This document shows positions 34,795 to 43,211 of a DNA stretch of 64,000 nucleotides, piece by piece (position 1 is the first letter of the stretch; each line of letters starts with the position of its first letter). Source of the stretch: Actinoplanes oblitus (GTDB taxonomy: Bacteria > Actinomycetota > Actinomycetes > Mycobacteriales > Micromonosporaceae). Where the stretch lies: NCBI RefSeq assembly GCF_030252345.1, contig NZ_CP126980.1, positions 4,479,501 through 4,543,500 on the forward strand, written 5' to 3'. A program made the position numbers and the translations under genes. The notes under the pieces are model-generated. The model searched no databases, was not told the DNA's origin, and saw only the letters and a list, made by a program, of their open reading frames with translations.

Positions 34795-36051
34795 ATGCGT
34801 AGATGTGGACTCCGTGCGGGAGCCGGCCGGCTCGCCGGCGTGCTGGTGCTGGCGGCGGCGGTCAGCGCGGTGCCGGCGGGGCCGGCGCAGGCCGCCGCGC
34901 CCAGCCCCGAGGGTTACACCCTGTTCGGCGCCGGGGACACCCTGAACGGGGTGTCCTACGACAGCTTCCGGATCCCCGCGGTGGTGGGCACCACGCCGGG
35001 CACGCTCGTCGCGTTCGCCGAGGGACGGCGCCACAACGAGGGCGACTGGGGTGACATCGACCTGGTGATGAAGGTGTCCGCGGACAACGGGGCGACCTGG
35101 TCGGCGCTGCAGCCCGTCGCCACCGGCGGTACCGACACCTGGGGCAATCCCACCCCGGTCTACCAGCCCAACAGCGACCCGGCCACCGGCGGCACCGTCT
35201 GGCTGTTCGCGCAGCTCACCGACGGCGCGATCACCGACGTCTCGCAGGCGACCTGGGGCAACCGGGAGGTCTTCGCGCTGTCCAAGCAGGTCGGCGCGAA
35301 CGGCGTGCCCAGCGGCGCGTGGACCTTCAAGAATCTCAACGCCGCCCTCAAGCCGTCCGGCTACAAGTGGGACGCGATCGGGCCGGGCAACGGCATCCGT
35401 CTCACCCAGAGCGGCCCGGACAAGGGCGCGCTGGTCATCCCGGCCTGGGGCCGCAACATCTACAGCACGGACGGCGGGGTCACCTGGCAGCAGTCCGCCC
35501 TGCCCAGCCGGGACGGCGTCGAGGGCACGGTCGCCGAGCGCACCGACGGCGGCGTGTACCGCAACGACCGGCCCGGCGCTTCCGGCTTCCAGCCTTACCG
35601 CAAGCACCTCGCCGGCACGCTCACCGGCGGCTACACCGGGTACCAGTGGCACAACGGCGCCCACGACACGCTCACCGAGCCCACCACCGGGCAGGGCTGC
35701 CAGGGCTCACTGCTGCGGTACAACTTCGACGGCAAGCACCGCCTGATGTTCCTGCACCCGGCCAACGCCACCAGCCGCCGGGACATGACGATCAGCATCA
35801 GTTACGACGACGGGGCGACGTGGGACCGGATGTCCCGGCTCATCCCGCATCCGGCCGGCTGGGGTGGCAGCGACCCGGTGGAGGGCGGGTACTCCAGCAT
35901 GGCCAAGACCTCGGATTACCACGTGGCGGCGCTGATCGAGGGCAGCAAGGCCGACCCGTCCGATCCGGGCGGGACCGGCGCGAGGGAGCACTTCATCGTG
36001 TTCCACAAGTTCAACCTGACCTGGATCCTGAACGGCCGGGCGGAACCGTAA
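34795..36051 (+). CDS. secreted GH33-type sialidase
   Basis: A 418-residue exo-sialidase-like enzyme. After a signal peptide (1-33, ending AQAAA), the six-bladed propeller starts with the YDSFRIPAVV motif, which carries the first catalytic Arg. Asp boxes SADNGATWS, STDGGVTWQ and SYDDGATWD are clear. NEGDWGDIDLVMK and VEGTVAERTDG supply the acidic residues. It would release terminal sialic acids (or Kdn, as in some fungal-wall-active relatives) from glycans. GGGGAGG (34784-34790) precedes the ATG. Its 3' end overlaps a TetR fragment on the other strand. Confidence 0.92.
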   Translation: MRRCGLRAGAGRLAGVLVLAAAVSAVPAGPAQAAAPSPEGYTLFGAGDTLNGVSYDSFRIPAVVGTTPGTLVAFAEGRRHNEGDWGDIDLVMKVSADNGATWSALQPVATGGTDTWGNPTPVYQPNSDPATGGTVWLFAQLTDGAITDVSQATWGNREVFALSKQVGANGVPSGAWTFKNLNAALKPSGYKWDAIGPGNGIRLTQSGPDKGALVIPAWGRNIYSTDGGVTWQQSALPSRDGVEGTVAERTDGGVYRNDRPGASGFQPYRKHLAGTLTGGYTGYQWHNGAHDTLTEPTTGQGCQGSLLRYNFDGKHRLMFLHPANATSRRDMTISISYDDGATWDRMSRLIPHPAGWGGSDPVEGGYSSMAKTSDYHVAALIEGSKADPSDPGGTGAREHFIVFHKFNLTWILNGRAEP

Positions 36052-36244
36052 CCGCGCCGTGCAGGAACAGGTCGACGACCTGCTCGGCCGGTAGCGGCTC
36101 CCGCTCCTCGCCCGGGGTGCGCGCCGCGGTGCGCGACAGGCCGAGGAACGCCTCGGCGAGGGCGTCGGCGGGCAGCCGCAGGTGGTGCTGGTCCGGCCGC
36201 AGCAGGCCGGCCACCGCCTGCCGGACCGCGGTGCCTCTTCCCAT
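36011..36244 (-). pseudogene. truncated TetR-family regulator (C-terminal part)
   Basis: The 77 codons read GTAVRQAVAGLLRPDQHHLRLPADALAEAFLGLSRTAA to VVDLFLHGAV, the C-terminal ligand domain typical of TetR repressors of drug exporters. The N-terminal HTH is missing; upstream bases to 36300 show no continuation. It overlaps the sialidase 3' end by 41 bases. It is probably a deletion remnant. Confidence 0.65.
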
Positions 36245-36378
36245 CCGCTTGATCTTCTGATGGAATCTGCGTCGATCTATTCGCGGCTCAGGTCCGCCGC
36301 ATGTGTCCAGGATCAGGGCGCAGCTGTCGTCCCCCGTGCCGCCCGGCGAAACGGTACGGGCCGATCGAAGGAGTTGCC

Positions 36379-38817
36379 GTGAGCGCGGGATCCCGCCGCT
36401 CCACCGCGCGACGACGTTTCATCCCCCGCCTGCGGGACGTGAAGATCCGGGCCAAACTGGCCGGTCTGATGGTCATTCCGCTGGCGGCGGTGCTGGCGCT
36501 GGGTACCGCGCGCCTGATCGACGTGCGTGGCACCGCGTCCGACTCGGACCGGATCGCCCAGCTCACCCGGCTCGGCACCGAACTGGCCGCGCTGAACCGG
36601 CTGGTGCACGCCGAGCGGATGGCGGCGGTGGCCTATCTGGTCGGCGACGGTGCGCGGCGGACCGACTACCAGGCGCGGGTCGGCGAGGTGAACACGCAGG
36701 TCACGGCGTTCCGCAACGCCCTGTCGCGCACCGAGGACGTGCCGAGCCGGGTGCGGGACAAGCTCTCGGTGATCGACGAGCAGCTCGGCAAGCTCGCCGG
36801 GATCCGCCAGGACGTCACGGAGAAGGCGGACTTCAGCGTGGCCAGCGCGGTGCAGCGCTACGGTGACGTCCTCGCCGGGCTCGCCGGTTTCGAGGAGTCG
36901 GTGGGCCAGGTCGCCGATCCGGGACCGGTCGCCGACGCGCTGCGCGCGCTGGGCGCGTTCAGCCGGATCGGGACGGCGATCGCGCAGCAGGAGGCGATCG
37001 CCTATTCGGTACGCATCACCGGCGAACTCACCGCGGTACGCGAACAGCAGCTGATCGCCGCGCAGGCCGCCCGTGACTCGGCCTTCGCCAGCTTCCGGAC
37101 CCTGGCCGCCAGGGATCAGGTCGGCGTGGTCGAGGCGATGCTGGCCGACGCCCGGATGGGCGCCGCCGACGGGCTGAACACCCGGTTGACCGGGCCCGGC
37201 GCCGCGCCGATGGGTGAGCTGCTGAAGGCGTACGACGGGGTGCTGACCCTGCTGTACTCGGCGGAGCAGCAGCTGCAGGACCGGGCGGTCAGCGTCGCCG
37301 AGGACGACAGCGCCAGCGCCTCCTGGCGGGCCCGGGTCGAAGGCGTCCTGGTGCTGCTGGCGCTGGCCATCGGGGTCACGTTCGCGGTCCTGCTGGCCCG
37401 CAACCTGAACTCCGCGGCCCACCGGCTGCGCGACGGCGCGCTCACCGTCGCCAACCGGGAGCTGCCCGACGCGGTGCACCGGCTCAAGGACGCGAGCGAC
37501 CTGGACAACGGCGGCGTGGACCGGATCGTCGCGGAGACCCACAACCCGATCCGGCTCACCGGCGAGGACGAGTTCGGGCAGGTGGCGAAGGCGTTCGCGG
37601 TGGTGCACCGGGAGGCGGTCCGGGTGGCCGCCGAGCAGGCGGCGTGGCGCACCAGCGTGTCGACGATGTTCGTCAGCCTGGCCCGGCGCAGTCAGCGACT
37701 GGTCGACCGGATGATCCGCGAGCTGGACCAGATCGAGCACGACGAGCAGGACCCGCAGCGGCTGGCCCGGCTCTTCGACCTGGACCACCTGGCCACCCGG
37801 ATGCGCCGCAACGACGAGAACCTGCTGGTGCTGGCCGGTGCCGAGCCGGGCGCGCCGCGCCGCGAGGACGCCTCGCTGATCGACGTGCTGCGGGCCGCCC
37901 AGTCCGAGGTGGAGCAGTACAACCGGGTGGACTTCGGCGTGGTCGACCAGGACGTCGGGATCGCCGCCGGCGCGATCGGCGACGTGGTGCGGCTGGTCGC
38001 CGAGCTGCTCGACAACGGGACCCGCTTCTCGCCGCCGCGGACCCAGGTGATCGCGCACGGGCAGCGGGTGGAGAACCAGGTGGTGATCCAGATCGAGGAC
38101 CGCGGCCTGGGCGTGTCCGACGAACAGCGCAAGCTGATCAACCGGCGGCTGGCCGAACCGGCCGAGGTGGACGTCACGGCGTTCCGGCTGATGGGCTTCG
38201 CGGTGGTGGCCCGGCTCGCGGCCCGGCGCGGGATCCGGGTCCGCCTGATCCCGAGCCCGCTGGGTGGGACGGTCGCCGAGGTGATGCTGCCCGCCTCGAT
38301 CCTGGTGCGGCTCGCGCAGCCGGCCCCGCCGGTGGAGCCGATCCGGCGCGGCGCCCGGACCACGACGCCGATCAAGATGGAGATGCGGGTGGCCTGGTTC
38401 GACACGGTGATCGCGGCGGGCCAGGCCGCGCCGCGCGGCCTGCCGACCGCCGGCTACGCGCCCGCACCGACCCGTGCCCCGGCCTCTGCCGCGGCGGCGG
38501 CTCCGGCCTCGGCGCAGCCGGTCGTGGCGACGATGCCCCGGCCGCGGGCCGCCGCCGAGGACCGGTGGCGGATGCGGGCCGACGACGGCTGGCAGCGGGC
38601 GTCCGCGGCGGCCGCGCCGATCGCGGCCGGCACCACGGCCACCGGTCTGCCGCGGCGCAACCCGCAGGCCCAGCTGGTCCCGGGTTCCGCGCCGGCCACG
38701 CCGGCGAAGCGGGTGCGCCGCGACCCGGAGGCCATGCGCAGCCTGTCCACCTTCACCAACGCCGTCCAGCGGGGCCGGCTGAGCACTGCCCCCGGTGCTA
38801 AGGAGAACGATCGGTGA
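36379..38817 (+). CDS. conservon-type sensor histidine kinase (CvnA-like) with nitrate-sensor domain
   Basis: An 812-residue membrane sensor. Its features are an N-terminal membrane helix (about 27-45), an extracellular NIT-type helical sensor (about 60-310), and a second membrane helix (LVLLALAIGVTFAVLLARN). A HAMP-like linker follows, then a dimerisation part (MFVSLARRSQRLVDRMIRELDQIEHDEQD) lacking a clear classical phospho-His box. The ATPase lid carries the N-box ELLDNGTRFSPP and G-box IEDRGLGVSD. The last 150 residues are Ala/Pro-rich and disordered. AAGGAG precedes the GTG. Its stop overlaps the roadblock gene start (GTGA). In Streptomyces this pair starts the four-gene conservon, which relays signals through a small GTPase. 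Confidence 0.88.
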   Translation: MSAGSRRSTARRRFIPRLRDVKIRAKLAGLMVIPLAAVLALGTARLIDVRGTASDSDRIAQLTRLGTELAALNRLVHAERMAAVAYLVGDGARRTDYQARVGEVNTQVTAFRNALSRTEDVPSRVRDKLSVIDEQLGKLAGIRQDVTEKADFSVASAVQRYGDVLAGLAGFEESVGQVADPGPVADALRALGAFSRIGTAIAQQEAIAYSVRITGELTAVREQQLIAAQAARDSAFASFRTLAARDQVGVVEAMLADARMGAADGLNTRLTGPGAAPMGELLKAYDGVLTLLYSAEQQLQDRAVSVAEDDSASASWRARVEGVLVLLALAIGVTFAVLLARNLNSAAHRLRDGALTVANRELPDAVHRLKDASDLDNGGVDRIVAETHNPIRLTGEDEFGQVAKAFAVVHREAVRVAAEQAAWRTSVSTMFVSLARRSQRLVDRMIRELDQIEHDEQDPQRLARLFDLDHLATRMRRNDENLLVLAGAEPGAPRREDASLIDVLRAAQSEVEQYNRVDFGVVDQDVGIAAGAIGDVVRLVAELLDNGTRFSPPRTQVIAHGQRVENQVVIQIEDRGLGVSDEQRKLINRRLAEPAEVDVTAFRLMGFAVVARLAARRGIRVRLIPSPLGGTVAEVMLPASILVRLAQPAPPVEPIRRGARTTTPIKMEMRVAWFDTVIAAGQAAPRGLPTAGYAPAPTRAPASAAAAAPASAQPVVATMPRPRAAAEDRWRMRADDGWQRASAAAAPIAAGTTATGLPRRNPQAQLVPGSAPATPAKRVRRDPEAMRSLSTFTNAVQRGRLSTAPGAKENDR

Positions 38818-39230
38818 CGACCCCACCCACCATGCAGGACCTGAGCTGGCTGCTCGACGACTTCGCGGAGGGCACCACGGGTGTCGCGCACGTCGTCGTG
38901 GTCTCGGCCGACGGCCTGCTGCTGGCCGCGTCCAAGGATCTGCCGGGCGGACCGGCCGGGCAGCTGTCGGCCATCGTCAGCGGCGTGGTCAGCCTGACCG
39001 GGGGCGCGGCCGCGCTGATCACCGGTGGCGTGGTGAAGCAGACCATCGTCCAGATGGAGAGCGGCTACCTGTTCCTGATGTCGATCAGCAACGGTTCGTC
39101 GATGACCGTGCTGGCGTCCGGCGAGTGCGATCTCGGGCAGGTCGGTTACGAGATGGCCCTGCTGGTCGAGCGCATCGGCGAATACCTGTCACCGGTACCC
39201 CGCCAGACGAGCGCGCCTGTGTCGGCGTGA
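38814..39230 (+). CDS. roadblock/LC7-domain protein (CvnB-like)
   Basis: A 138-residue cytosolic roadblock fold (MQDLSWLLDDFAEGTTGVAHVVVVSADGLLLAASKDLP to VGYEMALLVERIGEYLSP). Such proteins pair with the kinase and modulate a MglA-like GTPase. The GTG overlaps the kinase stop by 4 bases, so expression is coupled. In full conservons a DUF742 gene and a GTPase gene follow; here the sequence after the stop is the inverted repeat pair and then an unrelated fusion enzyme, so the cluster is incomplete. Confidence 0.9.
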   Translation: MTTPPTMQDLSWLLDDFAEGTTGVAHVVVVSADGLLLAASKDLPGGPAGQLSAIVSGVVSLTGGAAALITGGVVKQTIVQMESGYLFLMSISNGSSMTVLASGECDLGQVGYEMALLVERIGEYLSPVPRQTSAPVSA

Positions 39231-39280
39231 CAACCATCCGCTCGCTTGCGGGCCGCTGGGGTTGATCTCCGACATTCTCC

Positions 39281-39360
39281 GGTACGACTGGGCGTCGCGT
39301 GGCAGCCGGCTCGCCAGGCCCGGCCCCCGCACGACCGCCGCGCGTGTCGTGCGGGTCCGC
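39281..39360 (+). repeat. dispersed 80-bp repeat, copy B
   Basis: Begins GGTACGACTGGGCGTCGCGT and ends GTCGTGCGGGTCCGC. It is 69/80 identical to copy A at 21720-21799. It forms an inverted pair with copy C, 77 bases away. Located 50 bases after the roadblock gene. The 39231-39643 gap holds no supported gene. Confidence 0.88.
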
Positions 39361-39437
39361 TGTCCCGCACGGCAGCGGTGACGCCGAGGCCGGCGAGTGC
39401 CCGCGTGCCGCCCGGCCGTTGATCTTCCGGACCACCC

Positions 39438-39517
39438 GCGGACCCGCACGACACGCGCGGCGGTCCGGGGTGGCAGCGGCCTCGCGAGCCGATCGGCACG
39501 CGACGCCGAGTCGTACC
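39438..39517 (-). repeat. dispersed 80-bp repeat, copy C (inverted)
   Basis: On the minus strand it begins GGTACGACTCGGCGTCGCGT and ends GTCGTGCGGGTCCGC, matching copies A and B over the whole 80 bases, with its main differences in the middle. With copy B it could fold into a long stem around a 77-base loop. Confidence 0.87.
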
Positions 39518-39643
39518 GAAAATGGTGGTGAATCGCGGGTGTTCCCGGGGTGGTGGCCGGGCCGCATGATCCGCTTGATGGAATGAGGCGGCGAGTGCGC
39601 CGCGGCGGGCGGCGATCGCACAGCAGTCTAGAGAGGATCGTCG

Positions 39644-41365
39644 ATGGGACAGTTCACCATCCGGGCCGCGACGGCGGCGGACCGGGACGAGATCTTCCGG
39701 CTGCGCCACGACGTCTACGCGGTGGAGCTCCAGCAGTACCCGGTCGACCCGAGCGGGCGCCTCGCCGAGCCGGCCGACAGCGGGAACGTGCATCTGCTGG
39801 CGCTGGCCGGCGGGGAACTGGCCGGGTTCGTCAGCCTCACGCCGCCGTCGGCGCCGCGCTACTTCGTCGAGCGGTATCTCGACGAGCCGGCCGTGCGGCG
39901 GGTGCGCGCCGGCCAGCCGTACGAGATCCGCGCTCTCACCGTGCACGAGCGCTTCCGCCGCACCCCGGTCGCGAGCCTGCTGATCTACGCCGCGTTGCGC
40001 TGGGTGGTGTCGCGTGGCGGGCGCACCGCGATCGCCATGGGTCGTGCCGAGACCCAGGACATGTACGCCCGGCTCGGCCTGCACCGCACCGGCGTGGAGT
40101 TCACCGCCGGCGCCCAGCGCTACGGCCTGATGCGCGGTGACGTGGCGGCCGCCCGGGTCACGTTCGCCGAACGGTACCGGCGGGTGCTGCCCCGGCTGGC
40201 CGCTCTCGTGCGGTGGGAGCTGGACACGCCGTTCCACCCGGAGCCGGAACCCGAGCCCGGGGCACCGGCGGAGCACTGCGCGCACGGGGGCCGGTCCTTC
40301 GACGCGATCGGCACCCGCTTCGACCGCCTGGACCGGCGGCACCGCATCGTCACCGCCGACGTGCTCGACGCGTGGTTCCCGCCCGCGCCCGGTGTCCTCG
40401 CCGCGCTCACCGAGGATCCCGCCTGGCTGGCGCGCACCTCGCCGCCGGCCCAGGCGGACGGCCTGATCACCGAGATCGCCGAGGCGCGCGGGGTGGACCC
40501 CGGCGCGATAGTGGTGGGCGCCGGCTCGTCCGACCTGATCTACCGGACCCTGCCCCGGCTGGCCGGCGCGGGTTCCCGGGTGCTGCTGATGCAGCCGACG
40601 TACGGCGAGTACCCGCACCTGATCGCGAAGCTCGGCGCCCGGGCCGACGTGCTGCGGCTGCGCCCGGAGAACGGGTGGCGGCTCGACCCGGACGAGCTGC
40701 GCCAGGCGCTGCGCCGCGACTACGACCTGGTGGTGCTGGTCAACCCGGGCAACCCGACCGGCCGGCACGTCGACGCCGAGCTGTTGTGGTCGGTGCTGCG
40801 GGACGCGCCGCCGAGCACCACGATCTGGGTGGACGAGACGTACACCGACTACGCCGGGCCGGGGCAGAGCCTGGAATCCAGGGCCGCGCTGGTGCCGAAC
40901 CTGATCGTCTGCAAGAGCATGTCCAAGGCGTACGCCCTGTCCGGCCTGCGGGTGGGCTACCTGGTCGCGTCCGAGCCGCTCGCCGCCGGCCTGCGCCGCT
41001 GGTCGCCGCCCTGGCCGGTCGCGCTGCCCGCGCAGGTCGCCGCGATCCGGGCGCTGCGGGACCCCGGGCACTACCAGGACTGCTGGCAGCGCACCGGGGA
41101 CCTGCGGCGGATGCTGGCCGACGGGTTGCGCTCGGCCGCGGACGTCGAGGTGCTGGAGTCGGAGGCGAACTTCGTCCTGGTCCGGCTGCCCCGCGAGGGG
41201 ATGGCCGCCGAGGTGCGACGCCGTTGTGAGGCCGACGGCGTGTTCGTCCGGGACGTCTCCCCGCTCTCACCCGACTTCCGCGATCGCTACGTCCGGGTCG
41301 CCGTCAAGGACGTCGACGAGACCGAGCGGATCGTCGCGGCGTTCGGCCGGCTCAGCGGAAGTTGA
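39644..41365 (+). CDS. GNAT-like acyltransferase fused to a PLP aminotransferase
   Basis: A 573-residue two-domain protein. Residues 1-165 form an acyltransferase of GNAT or autoinducer-synthase-like type (RLRHDVYAVELQQYPVD, YEIRALTVHERFRRTPVASLLIYAALRW, LGLHRTGVEF). After a charged linker, residues 215-570 form a fold-type I aminotransferase of the HisC/threonine-phosphate-decarboxylase group (AIVVGAGSSDLIYRTL, VNPGNPTGRHV, WVDETYTDYAG) with PLP Lys428 in SMSKAYALSGLRVGY. GAGAGG lies ahead of the ATG. It overlaps a convergent membrane-protein gene by 14 bases. The fusion suggests one enzyme that makes an amine or amino acid and acylates it; the product is unknown. Confidence 0.85.
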   Translation: MGQFTIRAATAADRDEIFRLRHDVYAVELQQYPVDPSGRLAEPADSGNVHLLALAGGELAGFVSLTPPSAPRYFVERYLDEPAVRRVRAGQPYEIRALTVHERFRRTPVASLLIYAALRWVVSRGGRTAIAMGRAETQDMYARLGLHRTGVEFTAGAQRYGLMRGDVAAARVTFAERYRRVLPRLAALVRWELDTPFHPEPEPEPGAPAEHCAHGGRSFDAIGTRFDRLDRRHRIVTADVLDAWFPPAPGVLAALTEDPAWLARTSPPAQADGLITEIAEARGVDPGAIVVGAGSSDLIYRTLPRLAGAGSRVLLMQPTYGEYPHLIAKLGARADVLRLRPENGWRLDPDELRQALRRDYDLVVLVNPGNPTGRHVDAELLWSVLRDAPPSTTIWVDETYTDYAGPGQSLESRAALVPNLIVCKSMSKAYALSGLRVGYLVASEPLAAGLRRWSPPWPVALPAQVAAIRALRDPGHYQDCWQRTGDLRRMLADGLRSAADVEVLESEANFVLVRLPREGMAAEVRRRCEADGVFVRDVSPLSPDFRDRYVRVAVKDVDETERIVAAFGRLSGS

Positions 41366-42725
41366 AGACCGGCGGCAGGACCAGCACCACCACCCACATC
41401 CAGACCGCGAAGACCGGCAGGTAGGTGGTCTGCCACCGCTCGATCGCCGGGAACCCGGCGCGCCGGCGGACGAAGCTGAACAGCAGCCACGCCGCCCAGG
41501 CCAGGTTGGCCAGCAGCACGATGTTCTCGCCCAGCGCCGCCGTGTTGTTCGGGGTGGTGCCGTACTCGGCGATCCGGCCGGTCATGGTCAGCAGGACCAG
41601 CGCGTCGATGACCAGCGCGCTGACCACCAGGACCAGCTGGAGCACGTCGAACGTGCCGCGCGGGGCCAGCGGGTTCCGGGCGGAGATCGAGTACAGCAGC
41701 AGGCCCAGCACGATGGCGAGCAGCAGGTCGAACATCACCAGGTTCTCGCGTTCCACGTCGATGCCGCCGTGGGTCAGGCCGGTGGCGACCAGGAAGGCCA
41801 GCAGCACCACGGCGAACAGCGGGGTGAACAGCCGGGTGAGCACCGGCGCGATGTTCTCGATGACACCCTGCTTGGCCTCGACGAGCCAGCCGGCCACCAC
41901 CACCGCCGCCATCCCGCCACAGGGCACCAGCCAGTACGTGATGAAGTCGTCGGCGCCCAGCCCGATGGCGTCGAACGTGCTGGTCAGGAACACGATCAGC
42001 ACGCCGCCGCCGAGCGCGATCAGGACGAGATAGACGAACCACTCGCCGCTGAACCTGATGAAGTCCATCCGCCGGCGCGACGACCGTACCTCGTCGGAGA
42101 CGTAGGCCAGGCCGACCACGAACCACAGGGCGATCGGCAGGTGGGAGCCGATCAGGTTGACCGACTGGGAGTCGTCGGCGACCGGGTAGAAGTTCGCCCC
42201 GGCGACGCCGAGCGCGAACAGCGCCACCAGCACCGCGCACAGCCGGAGACCGGCCCGCCGGCGCCAGGCCAGGAAGCCGGCCAGCCAGGGGAGGGTGAAC
42301 AGGGCCACGTTGGTCTCGTAGAACGTGCCCTCGTCGTCGAAGTGCTGCCCGAACAGGGCCGGCACCTTGATCGAGAGGGCCGCGCCGGCGGCGCAGACCA
42401 GCATGGCGATCAGGTCGCGCCGCAACGTCGCCTTCGTCGCCGTGTCCCCGGAGTCGCCCAGGAACATCAGCTGTTTCCACAGCCGTTCGGAGTGCTCGCG
42501 GGCGAACTCGCGGGACAGGTCGTCCAGGCCGCCCATCCGCTTGACCGCGATGAGGAACGCCTCGTCGGGCCGCAGCCCCAGGGCGGTGAGCTCGTCGACG
42601 GAGTCGCGCAGGTGGTCCTCGAGCTCGTCGGCGTCGGACGCGATGAGTTCCGGCCGGCGGCGGACGTACTCCCGCCACTGCGCGAACTGGCTCTCCAGTT
42701 CGTCCGGACCGTTGGTCACTGTCAC
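41352..42725 (-). CDS. multi-pass membrane protein with permease-prefix domain
   Basis: A 457-residue protein. The first 80 residues (LESQFAQWREYVRRRPELIASDADELEDHLRDSVDELTALGLRPDEAFLIAVKRMG) match the cytosolic prefix domain found before permeases and in DUF1707-like PadR partners. About ten membrane helices follow. GTG at 42725 overlaps the PadR stop (GTGA), so the pair is co-translated. PadR-permease-prefix pairs are common in actinobacteria and are thought to be envelope-stress or export modules; the function is not known. Confidence 0.78.
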   Translation of the reverse strand: MTVTNGPDELESQFAQWREYVRRRPELIASDADELEDHLRDSVDELTALGLRPDEAFLIAVKRMGGLDDLSREFAREHSERLWKQLMFLGDSGDTATKATLRRDLIAMLVCAAGAALSIKVPALFGQHFDDEGTFYETNVALFTLPWLAGFLAWRRRAGLRLCAVLVALFALGVAGANFYPVADDSQSVNLIGSHLPIALWFVVGLAYVSDEVRSSRRRMDFIRFSGEWFVYLVLIALGGGVLIVFLTSTFDAIGLGADDFITYWLVPCGGMAAVVVAGWLVEAKQGVIENIAPVLTRLFTPLFAVVLLAFLVATGLTHGGIDVERENLVMFDLLLAIVLGLLLYSISARNPLAPRGTFDVLQLVLVVSALVIDALVLLTMTGRIAEYGTTPNNTAALGENIVLLANLAWAAWLLFSFVRRRAGFPAIERWQTTYLPVFAVWMWVVVLVLPPVFNFR

Positions 42726-43072
42726 GCGGTGCCCTCCAAGGGAAGTGTCTGCGGCCAGATCTGCTGGAGCGCCTCGACCACCGTCGTCCACTGATGGCGC
42801 TGCTCGGCCAGCTCGGCCAGGCCCTGCTTGGTGATGCGGTAGTACTTGCGCCGGCGTTCACCGGTCACGGTCTGCCAGCTCGCTTCGACGTGGCCGAGGC
42901 GTTCGAGCCGGTGCAGCAGGGGATAGAGGAACCCCTCGGTCCAGTCCAGCTCGCCGCCGGACAGGTCGCTGATCCGGCGCAGGATGGCGTAGCCGTAGCT
43001 CTCGCCCTCGGCGAGGATGCCGAGCACGATCGGGGTGGCCGAGGCGGCCACGAGATCCTTTGTCACCCGCAC
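42722..43072 (-). CDS. PadR-family transcriptional regulator
   Basis: A 116-residue winged-helix regulator with VLGILAEGESYGYAILRRISDLSGGELDWTEGFLYPLLHRLERLGHVEASWQ, a basic wing GERRRKYYRIT and one C-terminal helix: the short PadR-s2 type. GTG start; GGGAGGAAGG lies upstream, and a second GTG two codons later is possible. It is the first gene of an operon with the overlapping membrane protein. A candidate operator with TACCTAG/CTAGGTA half-sites lies 68-101 bases upstream. Confidence 0.9.
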   Translation of the reverse strand: MRVTKDLVAASATPIVLGILAEGESYGYAILRRISDLSGGELDWTEGFLYPLLHRLERLGHVEASWQTVTGERRRKYYRITKQGLAELAEQRHQWTTVVEALQQIWPQTLPLEGTA

Positions 43073-43105
43073 GGGGGCACCCTTCCTCCCATACCGTTCG
43101 TCGCT

Positions 43106-43140
43106 GCCGTTCGTGATGCCGTTCGTGATGCCGTCGTGAT
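43106..43140. repeat. short 12-bp tandem repeat in the PadR leader
   Basis: GCCGTTCGTGAT occurs twice (43106-43117, 43118-43129) and a third time with one base missing (43130-43140). Confidence 0.8.
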
Positions 43141-43173
43141 ACCTAGAAGATCAAGGCATAGTAGAGCTAGGTA
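43140..43173. promoter_or_regulatory. PadR operator candidate with widely spaced half-sites
   Basis: TACCTAG (43140-43146) and its reverse complement CTAGGTA (43167-43173) are separated by 20 bases, placing centres 27 bases apart. The pair lies between the divergent PadR and peroxiredoxin genes. Confidence 0.5.
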
Positions 43174-43211
43174 AAGGTTGCCGCAACGGCCTGATCCCGT
43201 ACGCTGCGGCG

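Noticed and set aside
36313..38826. 837-codon frame antisense to the sensor kinase
   Set aside because: Shadow of the kinase gene with no family motif.
39146..41071. 641-codon minus-strand frame over the fusion enzyme
   Set aside because: Antisense to a gene with clear catalytic motifs. Its tail translates the 80-bp repeats, which is coincidental.
41226..42794. 522-codon plus-strand frame over the membrane-protein gene
   Set aside because: Gln/Glu/His-rich shadow of hydrophobic codons on the other strand; typical antisense artefact.
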